DNA of 19,046 nt from an uncultured Pseudomonadota bacterium (GTDB lineage Bacteria; Pseudomonadota; Gammaproteobacteria; Burkholderiales; SG8-41): NCBI GenBank assembly GCA_946885605.1, contig CAMPGR010000071.1, forward strand, positions 1 to 19,046, given 5' to 3'. A program made the position numbers and the translations under genes. The notes beneath the pieces were generated by a model. It was given only the letters and a program-made list of their open reading frames with translations. It searched no databases and was not told the DNA's origin. This document shows positions 1-7,723 of the stretch, in pieces; position 1 is the first letter of the stretch, and every line of letters begins with the position of its first letter.

Positions 1-2
1 GA

Positions 3-1238
3 GGCAAACTCGGAGATGCACCGCGCGATTGGTGGAAGGGATTCGCCGATCCGACGCTCGACCGACTGATCGCCGCAGCGGACGCCGAAAATTTCGATCT
101 CAAGCGCGCCCGCGCGCGCGTGCGTGAGGCACGCGCCGCTCGCGCCGCCACAGCTGCCCGCCTCTATCCGGAGGCCGATTTCACCTCCGCGGCAGCGCGC
201 AGCAACGCCGGCCTGATCGGCTCGGAGCGCACGGTGTCGTACTTCGAGAGTGCGTTCGATGCGCGATGGGAATTGGATGTGTTCGGTGCAACGAGCCGTC
301 GCGTGGAAGCCGCCGACGCGCAGGCACAGAGCGCGGTGGAAGCGGAAGCGGACGTGCTGCTCACGCTGCGCGGAGAAGTCGCGCGCAACTACGTGGAGCT
401 GCGCGCGGCGCAGAACCGCCTCGGCCTCGCGCTCGAGACGTTGCGCGCGCACCGCGAAACTGCCGGTCTCGTGAGCTCGCTCGAATCCGCCGGGCTGCGC
501 AGCGAACTGGACGTCACCCAAGCCCAGACACAAGCGCTCTCGCTCGCGGCGCAGGTTCCAACGCTAGAGACAGCCGTCACCGCAGCGACACGCCGACTCG
601 ACACCCTGCTCGGCCGAGCGCCTGGAACGACCGAAGCAGACCTATCTAATACAGGCCCGGTCCCTGTAACGCGAGCGCCTGCAGTCCTCGATGAGCCGGC
701 GACGGTTATTGCACGCCGCCCTGATCTCAGGCGGGCCGAACGCGAACTCTCCGCTGCGAGCGCGTTGACAGAAGCGGCGAAGGCGGATCTCTATCCCAGC
801 GTCTCGCTCGGCGGCCTGTTCGGTTTCCGCAGCGTCGCATCGGGGCCGGCCGGAGTGATCTGGACGATTGCCGGCGTTCTCACGGCGCCGCTCATCAACT
901 TTGGGCGCCTGGAAGCCCAGGTCGACATTGCAAACGCGCGCGGCGAGCAGAGCTACTTCGCTTTCCGCCAGGCCGTGCTGCTCGCGCTAGAAGAAGTGGA
1001 GACCACGCTCACCGCCTACGTCAATGCCTGGCGCAACGTCGAGTCGCTGGACGACCTGGTCGGTAACGAGCAGCGCAAGCTCGCGCTCGCCGAGGAACGC
1101 TACCGCAAAGGACTATCGCCTTTCATCGAGGTGCTGGACGCGCAGCGCTCACTCTACACCGCGCAGACCGACCGCGTGACTGCGCAGGCGGAGCTCTCCC
1201 GTGGCTACATTGCGCTCAACAAGGCCGTTGGCGGCTGA
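3..1238 (+). CDS. RND efflux outer-membrane factor, NodT/TolC family (5' truncated by window edge)
   Basis: Outer-membrane channel of a tripartite RND-type efflux pump, which would export drugs, metals or solvents together with an inner-membrane pump and a periplasmic adaptor presumably encoded upstream. The reading frame is open from base 3, so the start codon and lipoprotein signal lie outside the window; an internal GTG at 120 is not the start, because the residues before it (WWKGFADPTLDRLIAAA) are the typical N-terminal region of the NodT group. Two long alpha-helical hairpin repeats are visible. The second carries the family signature region API-L-INFGRLEAQ near position 890-925, and the protein ends in a typical YIALNKAVGG-like tail. 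It terminates normally at 1238. Family assignment is strong; the transported substrate cannot be inferred here. Confidence 0.9.
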   Translation, partial: GKLGDAPRDWWKGFADPTLDRLIAAADAENFDLKRARARVREARAARAATAARLYPEADFTSAAARSNAGLIGSERTVSYFESAFDARWELDVFGATSRRVEAADAQAQSAVEAEADVLLTLRGEVARNYVELRAAQNRLGLALETLRAHRETAGLVSSLESAGLRSELDVTQAQTQALSLAAQVPTLETAVTAATRRLDTLLGRAPGTTEADLSNTGPVPVTRAPAVLDEPATVIARRPDLRRAERELSAASALTEAAKADLYPSVSLGGLFGFRSVASGPAGVIWTIAGVLTAPLINFGRLEAQVDIANARGEQSYFAFRQAVLLALEEVETTLTAYVNAWRNVESLDDLVGNEQRKLALAEERYRKGLSPFIEVLDAQRSLYTAQTDRVTAQAELSRGYIALNKAVGG

Positions 1239-1338
1239 ACGAACCGGCGACTGCATTGGGTGAAATGCAGGAAACAGAAGCCAGAGTTCACCAACATCTT
1301 TCAGAGTCGCTGATCCAAGCGGTTGGTTGGCGCTGCTC

Positions 1339-3030
1339 TTACAAGCCGGCAATCCCCGGCGTCACCTCAGCCTTCGACCAGAGCTTCTTGAGCCGCCGGC
1401 CGATCTCGTCCGCCTCGCGCGTGCGATTCTGCGCGTAGAGCGCCTGAGTGACGCCCTGAAGCGACCATACGTTCTCGGGGAAACGCTTGAGATCTTCGCG
1501 GAACGCCCGCTCGGCGTCGGCCGCCCGCCCGGCCTTGAGCAGGACCAATCCGAGCTCCTGCCGCACCGGCACCGACCACTCGGGCGGCTCGCCATAAACG
1601 AGCTCGTCCTCCCGGCGCGCAGCCTCGCGCAGACGTGTGATCGCCGCTTCGAAATCGCCGTTGGCTGCGGCAAGGTGCCCGGCCAGCACTTCGCTCGCAA
1701 TGCCCAGCACCTGCCCGGAGGTGTTGAACTCGAGCCGTAATTGGGCGGTTTCCGAATTCCGGACAGCCTCGCGCAATTGCGCGAGGTTCGCTTCAGCCGC
1801 CTGAATATCCCCTTGCGCAACGAGCGCGCGACCCCTCGCGTAATGCCACATCCCCCGCGCATGAACGAGATCGGCTGCCGGCGCCGGCGTAGTGAGAATG
1901 TCGACCCACCGGCCAAACCTCACCTTCATCTGCAGGTGGCGCGTATGGTGGTTCTGGGTGAATGTCATTCCCGGCGCCTTCATCATCTCGGGCGTGGCGA
2001 GGGCAGCGATCTTCTCCGCTGCGCCGATCGCCTGTCCGCTGCGGCCGATCATGCTCGCGGCAAACGCGAGGAAGTCGTAGTTGTGGGGGTAATACCCGGC
2101 CACATATGCACCGAACGCCGGCGACTGGTCGCGTATGTAGGTTTCATCCGCATGGACCGCGTGCTCGTTCGCCTTGATGGCGTCGAGGTAACGGCCCACA
2201 CGGATATAGATGTGCCCCGGCATGTGGACGATATGTCCTGCCCCAGGCATGAGCTGCGCGAGCCGCTCGGCAGAGGGCAAAGCGCGCTCGGGCTGCACCG
2301 CTTCCACTGCATGGATGTAGAAGTGATTGGCGCCTGGATGATTTACGTTCGCCGCCAGAACATGCTCCAGTTGCGAGAGCAGCTCCGTGGTGTTTTCGCG
2401 CGGCTTCCCGTCGCGTGTCCAGTACTGCCACGGGCTCAGATCCATCAGCGCTTCCGCGTAGAGCGTGCGCGCTTCCAGGTCGTCGGGATACTGGCGCACC
2501 ACCTCGCGCATCGCCGAAGCGTAGGCTTTGTCGAGCGCGGCGCGGTCTTCCGGCGGCTCCGCTGCGTAACGCGTGGCGAGCGCGCGGATCAGCGCCCGCT
2601 CCTTCTCACTCGCATTTCCGGAAAGCTCGCTCGCTTTCTGGATCGCAGCGTAAGCCGCGCGCCCGGCCTCGGCGTCCATCGGCGCATTGATGTTCGGCCC
2701 GAGCGCAATCGCGACGCCCCAATGCGCCATGACGCAGCTCGGGTCGAGCCGGGCCGCCTCTTCGAACGCGCGAATCGACTCCTGGTGGTTGAACGCGTAG
2801 TAGAGCCGCAACCCCTGGTCGAAGTAGCGCTGGGCGAGCGGTACTTTCGTCGTGACGGAGTAGTGGTGGTTGCCGAGGTTGTCGTATAACGGCACCCGCG
2901 CTTTATCCGCCTGGGCAGAATGGCGGGCGCCGTGTTGAGCGTGCATTTCGTGCTGAGGGCCGTGCGACAGTGCAAGCGATGGCAGCGCCATGGCCATAAA
3001 TAGAACCGGGATGACAGCAGGTCGGGACAT
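1339..3030 (-). CDS. Secreted tetratricopeptide-repeat protein with His-rich N-terminus
   Basis: A 563-residue protein of unknown function, probably periplasmic. The N-terminus (MSRPAVIPVLFMAMALPSLALS) is a clear signal peptide. The mature N-terminus is unusually rich in histidine (SHGPQHEMHAQHGARH), which could bind metal. TPR-type helical pairs follow, for example YFDQGLRLYYAFNHQESIRA with FEEAARLDPSCVMAHWGVA, and again near the C-terminus (ELGLVLLKAGRAADAERAF). TPR proteins usually act as protein-protein scaffolds; no catalytic motif was recognised. The start at 3030 is supported by AAGGAG at 3037-3042, six bases upstream. The gene is preceded by a long leader carrying the same direct-repeat element found before the flavin oxidoreductase, so the two genes may be co-regulated. 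It ends convergently with the efflux gene, about 100 bp away. Confidence 0.8.
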   Translation of the reverse strand: MSRPAVIPVLFMAMALPSLALSHGPQHEMHAQHGARHSAQADKARVPLYDNLGNHHYSVTTKVPLAQRYFDQGLRLYYAFNHQESIRAFEEAARLDPSCVMAHWGVAIALGPNINAPMDAEAGRAAYAAIQKASELSGNASEKERALIRALATRYAAEPPEDRAALDKAYASAMREVVRQYPDDLEARTLYAEALMDLSPWQYWTRDGKPRENTTELLSQLEHVLAANVNHPGANHFYIHAVEAVQPERALPSAERLAQLMPGAGHIVHMPGHIYIRVGRYLDAIKANEHAVHADETYIRDQSPAFGAYVAGYYPHNYDFLAFAASMIGRSGQAIGAAEKIAALATPEMMKAPGMTFTQNHHTRHLQMKVRFGRWVDILTTPAPAADLVHARGMWHYARGRALVAQGDIQAAEANLAQLREAVRNSETAQLRLEFNTSGQVLGIASEVLAGHLAAANGDFEAAITRLREAARREDELVYGEPPEWSVPVRQELGLVLLKAGRAADAERAFREDLKRFPENVWSLQGVTQALYAQNRTREADEIGRRLKKLWSKAEVTPGIAGL

Positions 3031-3085
3031 CGGTTACTCCTTCAACGGTCGGTTGATCACCAGTTGCCCGGGAGGCGGACTGCCT

Positions 3086-3162
3086 TACACAACCCGCAGA
3101 TTAACGGCCGCCCGCAACGCCCAGATGTCCCCTCGGTTTCGGATTGTTTCAGTTGCGTATCG
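3086..3162 (-). promoter_or_regulatory. Conserved control region upstream of the TPR gene, copy 1
   Basis: Read on the minus strand, this contains three direct repeats of the form YGWWAC: CGATAC (3162-3157), TGAAAC (3151-3146) and CGAAAC (3141-3136), spaced 11 and 10 bp apart. A conserved stretch with GACATC and TAATCTG follows. The same arrangement, with identical spacing from the repeats to TAATCTG (39 bp), occurs at 6097-6171. Helical-turn spacing of direct repeats is typical of OmpR/PhoB-type response-regulator sites, and TGAAACA resembles OmpR half sites. Regulator identity is inference. The -10 is not obvious in this copy (GTTGTGTAA region). Confidence 0.5.
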
Positions 3163-3186
3163 CGCGCGGACGGTCACACGGCCCCG

Positions 3187-3219
3187 CTTCAACTTCGGAC
3201 GCCTGGAGGCGCAGAATCC
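3187..3219 (+). pseudogene. Tiny remnant of a TolC/NodT-type efflux gene
   Basis: On the plus strand this reads RFNFGRLEAQN, matching INFGRLEAQV of the efflux gene at about 896-927. Over 28 aligned bases 23 are identical, and four of the five differences are synonymous third-position changes. This suggests descent from a related efflux gene rather than a recent DNA copy of the one at the left edge. There is no longer frame on either side with recognisable efflux sequence, so it is a scar of a lost gene, or a chance match of a short conserved motif. Confidence 0.35.
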
Positions 3220-3251
3220 GCGTTCCGCCCGTGCCATCGTATAGATTCACC

Positions 3252-3383
3252 TCAGTATCCGGTAACCAACGTCCGGGTCCAGCGGGCCAGCATGTCCGCG
3301 TGACGCGCAACCGCCACCGCCGCGATCTTGCGACCGATCTCCTCACCGGCATCCACATCGAACCGATAGTGGAAGGTTTTCAT
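3252..3383 (-). CDS. Hypothetical 43-residue small protein
   Basis: A short frame beginning MKTFHYRFDVDAGEE and ending TLVTGY, with a very good ribosome site: AAGGA at 3395-3391, seven bases before the ATG. It starts 38 bp after the methyltransferase stop on the same strand, so it could be the last gene of that operon. The composition is a plausible soluble alpha/beta protein, with an acidic N-terminal part and a helix rich in Ala and Arg. No family is recognised. It could instead be the truncated N-terminus of a longer gene whose remainder was lost, since the adjacent gap also carries an efflux-gene remnant. The strong Shine-Dalgarno is the main support. Confidence 0.4.
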   Translation of the reverse strand: MKTFHYRFDVDAGEEIGRKIAAVAVARHADMLARWTRTLVTGY

Positions 3384-3421
3384 TGGGCGCTCCTTGAAGA
3401 GAGGTATTAGACGATTGGGTA

Positions 3422-4270
3422 TTACTTCCTGGTAATCACGACCTCGAGGTATTCGCCGGGCACGACAAGCGAGTTCGGCCCGCCTACGTTTCGGCGTTCG
3501 AGGAGCGCCGTGATGTCCGCCGTCAAGCGCGCCTGGCGCTCGGGATCAAGTGCCGCATACGCCTTGTGCGTCGGTCCGTAGAAATTGCGGAATACTTCGA
3601 TCCAATGCGCGGCGGATCGATACCGAAAGCGGAAGTCCCGTCGCACGCAGCGAAGGTCGGTCGCTTCGGGGCCGAACAGCTCGACGATCCGCGGCTCGGA
3701 GCCCCATAGCGCCGGGGATTCCATGCCTGCCGGCGGCGGCACGTAGGCGCCGATCACGCGAAAGAGCTCGCCGATAAAGCCTTCGGGCGTCCAGTTCGCC
3801 ATACCAATGCGGCCGCCGCTACGCACCACGCGCCGCAACTCGCGCGCCGCCTTACTCTGGTCGGGGGTGAACATCGCGCCAAACGTGGAGAGCAGCACGT
3901 CGAAGGACCCGTCGTCGAAGGGCAATGCCTCGGCGTCCGCCAGCTGGAATTCGACGTCCAGTCCTTCCGCCTTTGCTCGCGCGGCGCCCTTGTCGAGCAA
4001 ATGCTGTACGTAGTCGGTCGACGTTACATGCGCGAAGCGGCGGGCGGCGGCCAGCGTGGCGTTGCCGTTGCCGGCTGCCACATCGAGCACGCGCTCTCCG
4101 GCTCGCACATCGACCGCCTCGGCAAGCGTCTCCCCGACGATTTGCAGTGTCGTGCCGATTACGGCGAAGTCGCCGCTCGCCCAGGTTGCCTGCTGACGTT
4201 GTTTGATGGCAGTGAAGTCGGGCGAAACGACGGGTTTGGAAATGGTGCAAATGGCGGTGTTGGCGTTCAT
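3422..4270 (-). CDS. Class I SAM-dependent methyltransferase (Methyltransf_11 type)
   Basis: A 282-residue soluble enzyme predicted to transfer a methyl group from S-adenosylmethionine to an unknown small-molecule acceptor. The SAM-binding motif I is VLDVAAGNG at residues 61-70. It is followed by an acidic motif-II region (TSTDYVQHLL), the motif ADAEALPFDDGSFDV typical of UbiE-like enzymes, and the post-motif ARELRRVVRSGGRIGMANW. The C-terminal third (from about residue 165) is the variable substrate-binding part. The start at 4270 has AGGAGAG just upstream. A short inverted repeat (4298-4311) lies in the leader. The flavin oxidoreductase lies upstream on the same strand but about 410 bp away, so co-transcription is uncertain. 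The substrate cannot be named. Confidence 0.85.
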   Translation of the reverse strand: MNANTAICTISKPVVSPDFTAIKQRQQATWASGDFAVIGTTLQIVGETLAEAVDVRAGERVLDVAAGNGNATLAAARRFAHVTSTDYVQHLLDKGAARAKAEGLDVEFQLADAEALPFDDGSFDVLLSTFGAMFTPDQSKAARELRRVVRSGGRIGMANWTPEGFIGELFRVIGAYVPPPAGMESPALWGSEPRIVELFGPEATDLRCVRRDFRFRYRSAAHWIEVFRNFYGPTHKAYAALDPERQARLTADITALLERRNVGGPNSLVVPGEYLEVVITRK

Positions 4271-4297
4271 GTCTCTCTCCTGTCAGTAAAAACTTTG

Positions 4298-4311
4298 GTT
4301 GCACATGCAAC
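4298..4311. promoter_or_regulatory. Inverted repeat, putative operator for the methyltransferase gene
   Basis: GTTGCA-CA-TGCAAC is a perfect 6-bp inverted repeat with a 2-bp centre, about 28 bp upstream of the methyltransferase start. Such compact palindromes in leaders are typical operators of TetR- or MarR-type dimeric regulators. No regulator gene is adjacent, so the assignment is tentative. Confidence 0.3.
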
Positions 4312-4465
4312 GCCTCCAGTGTGCGCACTTCTCCCGGCCGGCGCTTTCCCGAGCGTCTGTAAAACTTGCTCACGCGTCCACGATTGCTCTCGGACTTGAT
4401 TGCGCGTCCAAACTGGTCGATCAGGAATCCGTATTGCCGTGCTGAGATGGCGGAGCTTGCAGCGG

Positions 4466-4693
4466 ATGATGAACGACAAGCGCGTAAGCAAGCTCGCAAG
4501 GGAGAACAATTGCATCGATCTCCCGGCGCCTCACGGTGTCGAGGTCTACCCGACGCAGGTTGCGTTCGGGTACATCGTCTCGCGCGAAGAGCGCAAGGGG
4601 TACAAGGGCCTTCCGACCGCTTTGGAGCTGCCCGCAAAACGGTCGAAAAGCTGGCCGGATTGCTTTTCAGCGATAAGGCGTGCTACGCCCTGA
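4466..4693 (+). CDS. Doubtful hypothetical ORF in the 412-bp gap between methyltransferase and flavin gene
   Basis: The gap 4271-4682 has no recognised gene. On the plus strand a frame from the tandem ATGs at 4466/4469 gives 75 residues with fairly protein-like composition (DLPAPHGVEVYPTQVAFGY followed by IVSREERKGYKGL). It runs 11 bp into the 3' end of the convergent flavin gene. It lacks a close Shine-Dalgarno and an overlapping frame is also open, so coding status is uncertain. It could be the leftover of an older gene. No family was recognised. Confidence 0.2.
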   Translation: MMNDKRVSKLARENNCIDLPAPHGVEVYPTQVAFGYIVSREERKGYKGLPTALELPAKRSKSWPDCFSAIRRATP

Positions 4694-6065
4694 TGTTCTG
4701 ATTCATGCGAAAGACGTTTTCAGGGTCGTACCGTTTCTTGACACTCGCCAGGCGGGAATAGTTGGCGCCATAGGCCGCGGCCACGCGGTCGGTCTCGTCT
4801 GCCGTCATGAAGTTCACGTAGGCGCCGGCCGAGGCATAGGGTTTGGACGCCTGGAAAAACTCGCGCGCCCAGCCGATGCAGGCGTTGTCCTGCGGCGCTT
4901 CGTCCCATCTGGCGTGCACATTCATCACGAACTTCGCGTCCCGGCTGCCATACGCTGTAGCATCTCCCGGCACGCGATTGGCGGCACCCGCGATGAGCCC
5001 GATGAATATTTCGCACTGGGGTGACGGAAGCGTCGCGGCGAATTTGACGACCGTATCGATCGCCTCGTCCTTCAGCTCGGCAAAGTTATGCGACTTCCAG
5101 TAATTTCGTGCCCCGGGTGTGAGCAGCGGGTCGAAGGCCTTCTGCCATTCGACATACGGCATCTCGCCGATGTGCTCACCGTAGGCATTGCCGAATTGGC
5201 GCAGCGGGGCGATCAGCTTCTCGCCTTCCCGGCTATCTCCGACATAGAACATCGGCAACACGATTACGCCTTTGCCATGGACGTCGGCAGGCAGAAACGG
5301 CAAAGGAGGCGCCTGGCGGAGCACGACCCACACGTTGAGTTCCTCGGGTGCGGATGCCACGAAGTAGCGGTACTTCTCCAGCACCTGCTTCGCCTGGGCG
5401 ATCGGGAATACGATCAGGCCGGCCAATACCTGTGGGCCTACCGAATGGAGCTGAAATTCATACTGGGTTACGACGCCGAAGTTGCCGCCGCCGCCCCGGA
5501 TCGCCCAGAAGAGATCACGGTTTTCCGCCTCGCTCAGCGGCAGCTTGTCCCCCGCCGCCGTCACCAGGTCCGCCGAGACCAGATTGTCTACGGTCATGCC
5601 GTACTTGCGTGTCAGCCACCCGAAACCTCCGCCCAATGTCAAACCGGAAATGCCGGTGGTCGAGTTGATCCCGACAGGCGTGGCCAACCCATGCTTTTGC
5701 GCCGCCGCGTCGAAATCCGCCAATGTGGCGCCAGGACCGACGCAGGCGCGCTTTGTGTCCGTATCGATCCGCACGGTATTCATCCCTGAAAGATCGATCA
5801 TCCAGCCACCTTCGCATACGGCATTGCCGGCGATGTTGTGGCCTGCGCCACGAACCGACAACTGCAGACCCTGCTCGCGCGCAAATTTGATGGCATGGAC
5901 CACATCGTCGGCGCTGGCGCAGTGAACAATGCCTGCGGGATGTCGATCGATCATGGCGTTCCATACTGTCCGGGCCCTCTCGTACCCCGGGTCGCCGGGC
6001 AGCGAGATCTGGCCCCGGATTTTTCCCTTCAGTTCGCGGGCAACCTTCTCAGCTAAATCTGACAT
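4683..6065 (-). CDS. FAD-binding oxidoreductase, berberine-bridge-enzyme-like (PCMH fold)
   Basis: A 460-residue flavoenzyme of the FAD_binding_4 plus BBE family, which oxidises alcohols, sugars or alkaloid-like substrates using oxygen or another acceptor. The FAD-binding domain covers about residues 35-215. RGAGHNIAG places H76 at the position used for 8-alpha-histidyl flavin attachment. The second covalent cysteine of bicovalent enzymes is not evident (GGGFGWLTRKYGM region). The C-terminal BBE motif is YDPENVFRMNQNI. I chose the ATG at 6065, not the in-frame ATG at 6122. GAGGAAG lies six bases before 6065, the protein then begins with the usual MSDLAEKVARELKG, and a -10-like TATAGT at 6102-6097 lies inside the longer version. 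The gene is divergent from the cysteine-synthase fusion; physiological substrate unknown. Confidence 0.88.
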   Translation of the reverse strand: MSDLAEKVARELKGKIRGQISLPGDPGYERARTVWNAMIDRHPAGIVHCASADDVVHAIKFAREQGLQLSVRGAGHNIAGNAVCEGGWMIDLSGMNTVRIDTDTKRACVGPGATLADFDAAAQKHGLATPVGINSTTGISGLTLGGGFGWLTRKYGMTVDNLVSADLVTAAGDKLPLSEAENRDLFWAIRGGGGNFGVVTQYEFQLHSVGPQVLAGLIVFPIAQAKQVLEKYRYFVASAPEELNVWVVLRQAPPLPFLPADVHGKGVIVLPMFYVGDSREGEKLIAPLRQFGNAYGEHIGEMPYVEWQKAFDPLLTPGARNYWKSHNFAELKDEAIDTVVKFAATLPSPQCEIFIGLIAGAANRVPGDATAYGSRDAKFVMNVHARWDEAPQDNACIGWAREFFQASKPYASAGAYVNFMTADETDRVAAAYGANYSRLASVKKRYDPENVFRMNQNIRA

Positions 6066-6096
6066 GGAAGTCTTCCTCGATAGAGTGGGCATGCAG

Positions 6097-6171
6097 ACTA
6101 TACGCCAGATTAGCGGCGGCATGCATCGCGCCGATGTCGGCCGGGTATCGGTTTGTTTCAGTCGTGTAACG
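6097..6171 (-). promoter_or_regulatory. Promoter and conserved direct-repeat control region of the flavin gene, copy 2
   Basis: On the minus strand a -10-like TATAGT (6102-6097) lies about 32 bp before the ATG at 6065. Upstream are the repeats CGTTAC (6171-6166), TGAAAC (6160-6155) and CGATAC (6150-6145), spaced 11 and 10 bp. The -35 position (TGCATG, 6125-6120) is poor, as expected for an activator-dependent promoter. The whole block aligns with 3086-3162 without gaps between repeats and TAATCTG. It also lies upstream of the divergent cysteine-synthase promoter and could act on both. Confidence 0.5.
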
Positions 6172-6185
6172 CCGGGTAATTGTTG

Positions 6186-6214
6186 TTGACGCCGGCGAAC
6201 GGAGTCGGAACACT
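6186..6214 (+). promoter_or_regulatory. Putative sigma-70 promoter for the cysteine synthase-glutaredoxin operon
   Basis: TTGACG (6186-6191), a 17-bp spacer and AACACT (6209-6214) form a reasonable -35/-10 pair, placing a start near 6221. AGGAG follows at 6228-6232, nine bases before the ATG at 6242. The -35 is good and the -10 is weak. Confidence 0.4.
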
Positions 6215-6241
6215 GGCGGCAACCCTCAGGAGCGGACCATC

Positions 6242-7723
6242 ATGCCGGGAATCAAAAATTCCATACTGGACACGGTCGGCGACACCCCGGTCGTGCGCAT
6301 CAACAACATCGCGCCGCCGGGCGTAGAGTTGTTCGCCAAGCTCGAAGCGTTCAACCCGCTCGGGTCGGTCAAAGACCGACTCGCGCTTGGCGTGATCGAG
6401 GCGGCTGAACGCGACGGCTCGCTCGAGCCGGGGCAAACGGTTATCGAAGCGACGAGCGGCAACACCGGCATCGGACTCGCCATGGTCTGCGCCCAGAAGG
6501 GTTACCCGTTGGTCGTGACGATGGCGGAGAACTTCAGCATCGAGCGGCGCAAGCTGATGCGCTTTCTCGGCGCCAAAGTGATCCTCACGCCCGCGGCCGA
6601 AAAAGGCAGCGGGATGCTGGCCAAGGCACGCGAACTTGCCGAAAAGCATGGCTGGTTCCTCTGCCACCAGTTCGAAAACGAAGCCAATGCCGACATGCAC
6701 AGCCGCACGACAGCGGAAGAGATCCTATCCGATTTCGGCGACGGCCTCGACTACTGGGTAACCGGCGTCGGCACCGGCGGCACGCTCAAGGGCGTCGCGC
6801 GCGTGCTCAAGGCGCGAAGCCCGAATACCGAGGTCGTCGTATGCGAGCCCGACAACTCGCAATTGCTCGCCAGCGCCTTCGAGCAACCCTATCTGGACGA
6901 CGGCAGCCCGGCGGCGAGCCACCCCGGTTTTCGTCCGCATCTCATGCAGGGATGGACGCCCGACTTTATTCCGAAGCTCGCCCATGACGCGATAACGGCG
7001 GGACTGATCGATCGCTTCGTGCCCATCCGCGGCGCCGACGCCCTGCAATGCGCGCGCGACCTCGCGCAGAAGGAGGGTATTTTCTGCGGCATTTCCGCAG
7101 GCGCAACGTTCGCAGGCGCACTCGAAGTGGCGAAGACCGCAAAGAAAGGGGCGAAGATTCTCGCGATGCTTCCGGACACGGGCGAACGCTACCTCTCCAC
7201 GCCGCTCTTCGAGGGCATCTCCGAGGCGATGACGAAAGCGGAACTGGAAATCGCCGCCTCGACTCCGCGCTACCGCTTCGACGTCAAAGCGGCCTCCGCA
7301 CCGAGCCCCGCCGCGCCCGAGAAAGCAAACCCTGAAGCAGTCGCCTTCGTCGAGGAGGTCATCAACGACAAGGCGCAGCCAGTGGTGATGTTCGCGCTCG
7401 AATGGTGCGAATTCTGCTGGTCGGTGCGCCGCCTCATGGCGGACGTCGGCATTCCTTACCGCTCGATCGACCTCGACTCGGTCGCCTACCAGAAGGACAA
7501 CCGCGGCGGCGACATCCGTATCGCCCTGCGCCAGAAGATCGGCTCGCCCACGATCCCGCAGATTTTCGTCGGCGGCGAATACCTCGGCGGCTGCACCGAA
7601 ACCTTCGATGCCTTCAACGCAGGGCAACTGCAAAAGCTGCTCGAGGCGAACAGCATTGCCTTCGACCGCGGCAAGAAGGTCGACGCCTACAGCTTCCTGC
7701 CGAAGTGGCTGCATCCACGATGA
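6242..7723 (+). CDS. Cysteine synthase (PLP fold type II) fused to a C-terminal glutaredoxin domain
   Basis: A 493-residue fusion. Residues 1 to about 330 are a cysteine synthase/cystathionine beta-synthase-type enzyme. GSVKDR supplies the PLP lysine K44, TSGNTG (71-76) is the substrate loop, and GVGTGGT holds the PLP phosphate. Such enzymes replace the beta substituent of activated serine with a sulfur nucleophile. A linker rich in Ala and Pro (about 350-365) leads to a glutaredoxin domain with WCEFCWS (C389 and C392), the cis-proline motif SPTIPQIFVGG and GGCTETF, all expected for a working dithiol glutaredoxin. The glutaredoxin might deliver or reduce the sulfur donor, or regulate the synthase. 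The stop codon overlaps the next start (ATGA), implying coupled translation with the decarboxylase. The start is fixed by AGGAG at 6228-6232. Exact substrates are unknown. Confidence 0.9.
   Translation: MPGIKNSILDTVGDTPVVRINNIAPPGVELFAKLEAFNPLGSVKDRLALGVIEAAERDGSLEPGQTVIEATSGNTGIGLAMVCAQKGYPLVVTMAENFSIERRKLMRFLGAKVILTPAAEKGSGMLAKARELAEKHGWFLCHQFENEANADMHSRTTAEEILSDFGDGLDYWVTGVGTGGTLKGVARVLKARSPNTEVVVCEPDNSQLLASAFEQPYLDDGSPAASHPGFRPHLMQGWTPDFIPKLAHDAITAGLIDRFVPIRGADALQCARDLAQKEGIFCGISAGATFAGALEVAKTAKKGAKILAMLPDTGERYLSTPLFEGISEAMTKAELEIAASTPRYRFDVKAASAPSPAAPEKANPEAVAFVEEVINDKAQPVVMFALEWCEFCWSVRRLMADVGIPYRSIDLDSVAYQKDNRGGDIRIALRQKIGSPTIPQIFVGGEYLGGCTETFDAFNAGQLQKLLEANSIAFDRGKKVDAYSFLPKWLHPR

Noticed and set aside
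1741..2889. Long plus-strand frame of 382 codons opposite the TPR gene
   Set aside because: Shadow frame: protein-like only because of GC-rich codon bias; the minus frame has signal peptide, TPR repeats and a good ribosome site.
6066..6122. In-frame ATG at 6122 as start of the flavin gene
   Set aside because: The extra residues are not family-like and would cover the TATAGT promoter; 6065 has the better ribosome site.
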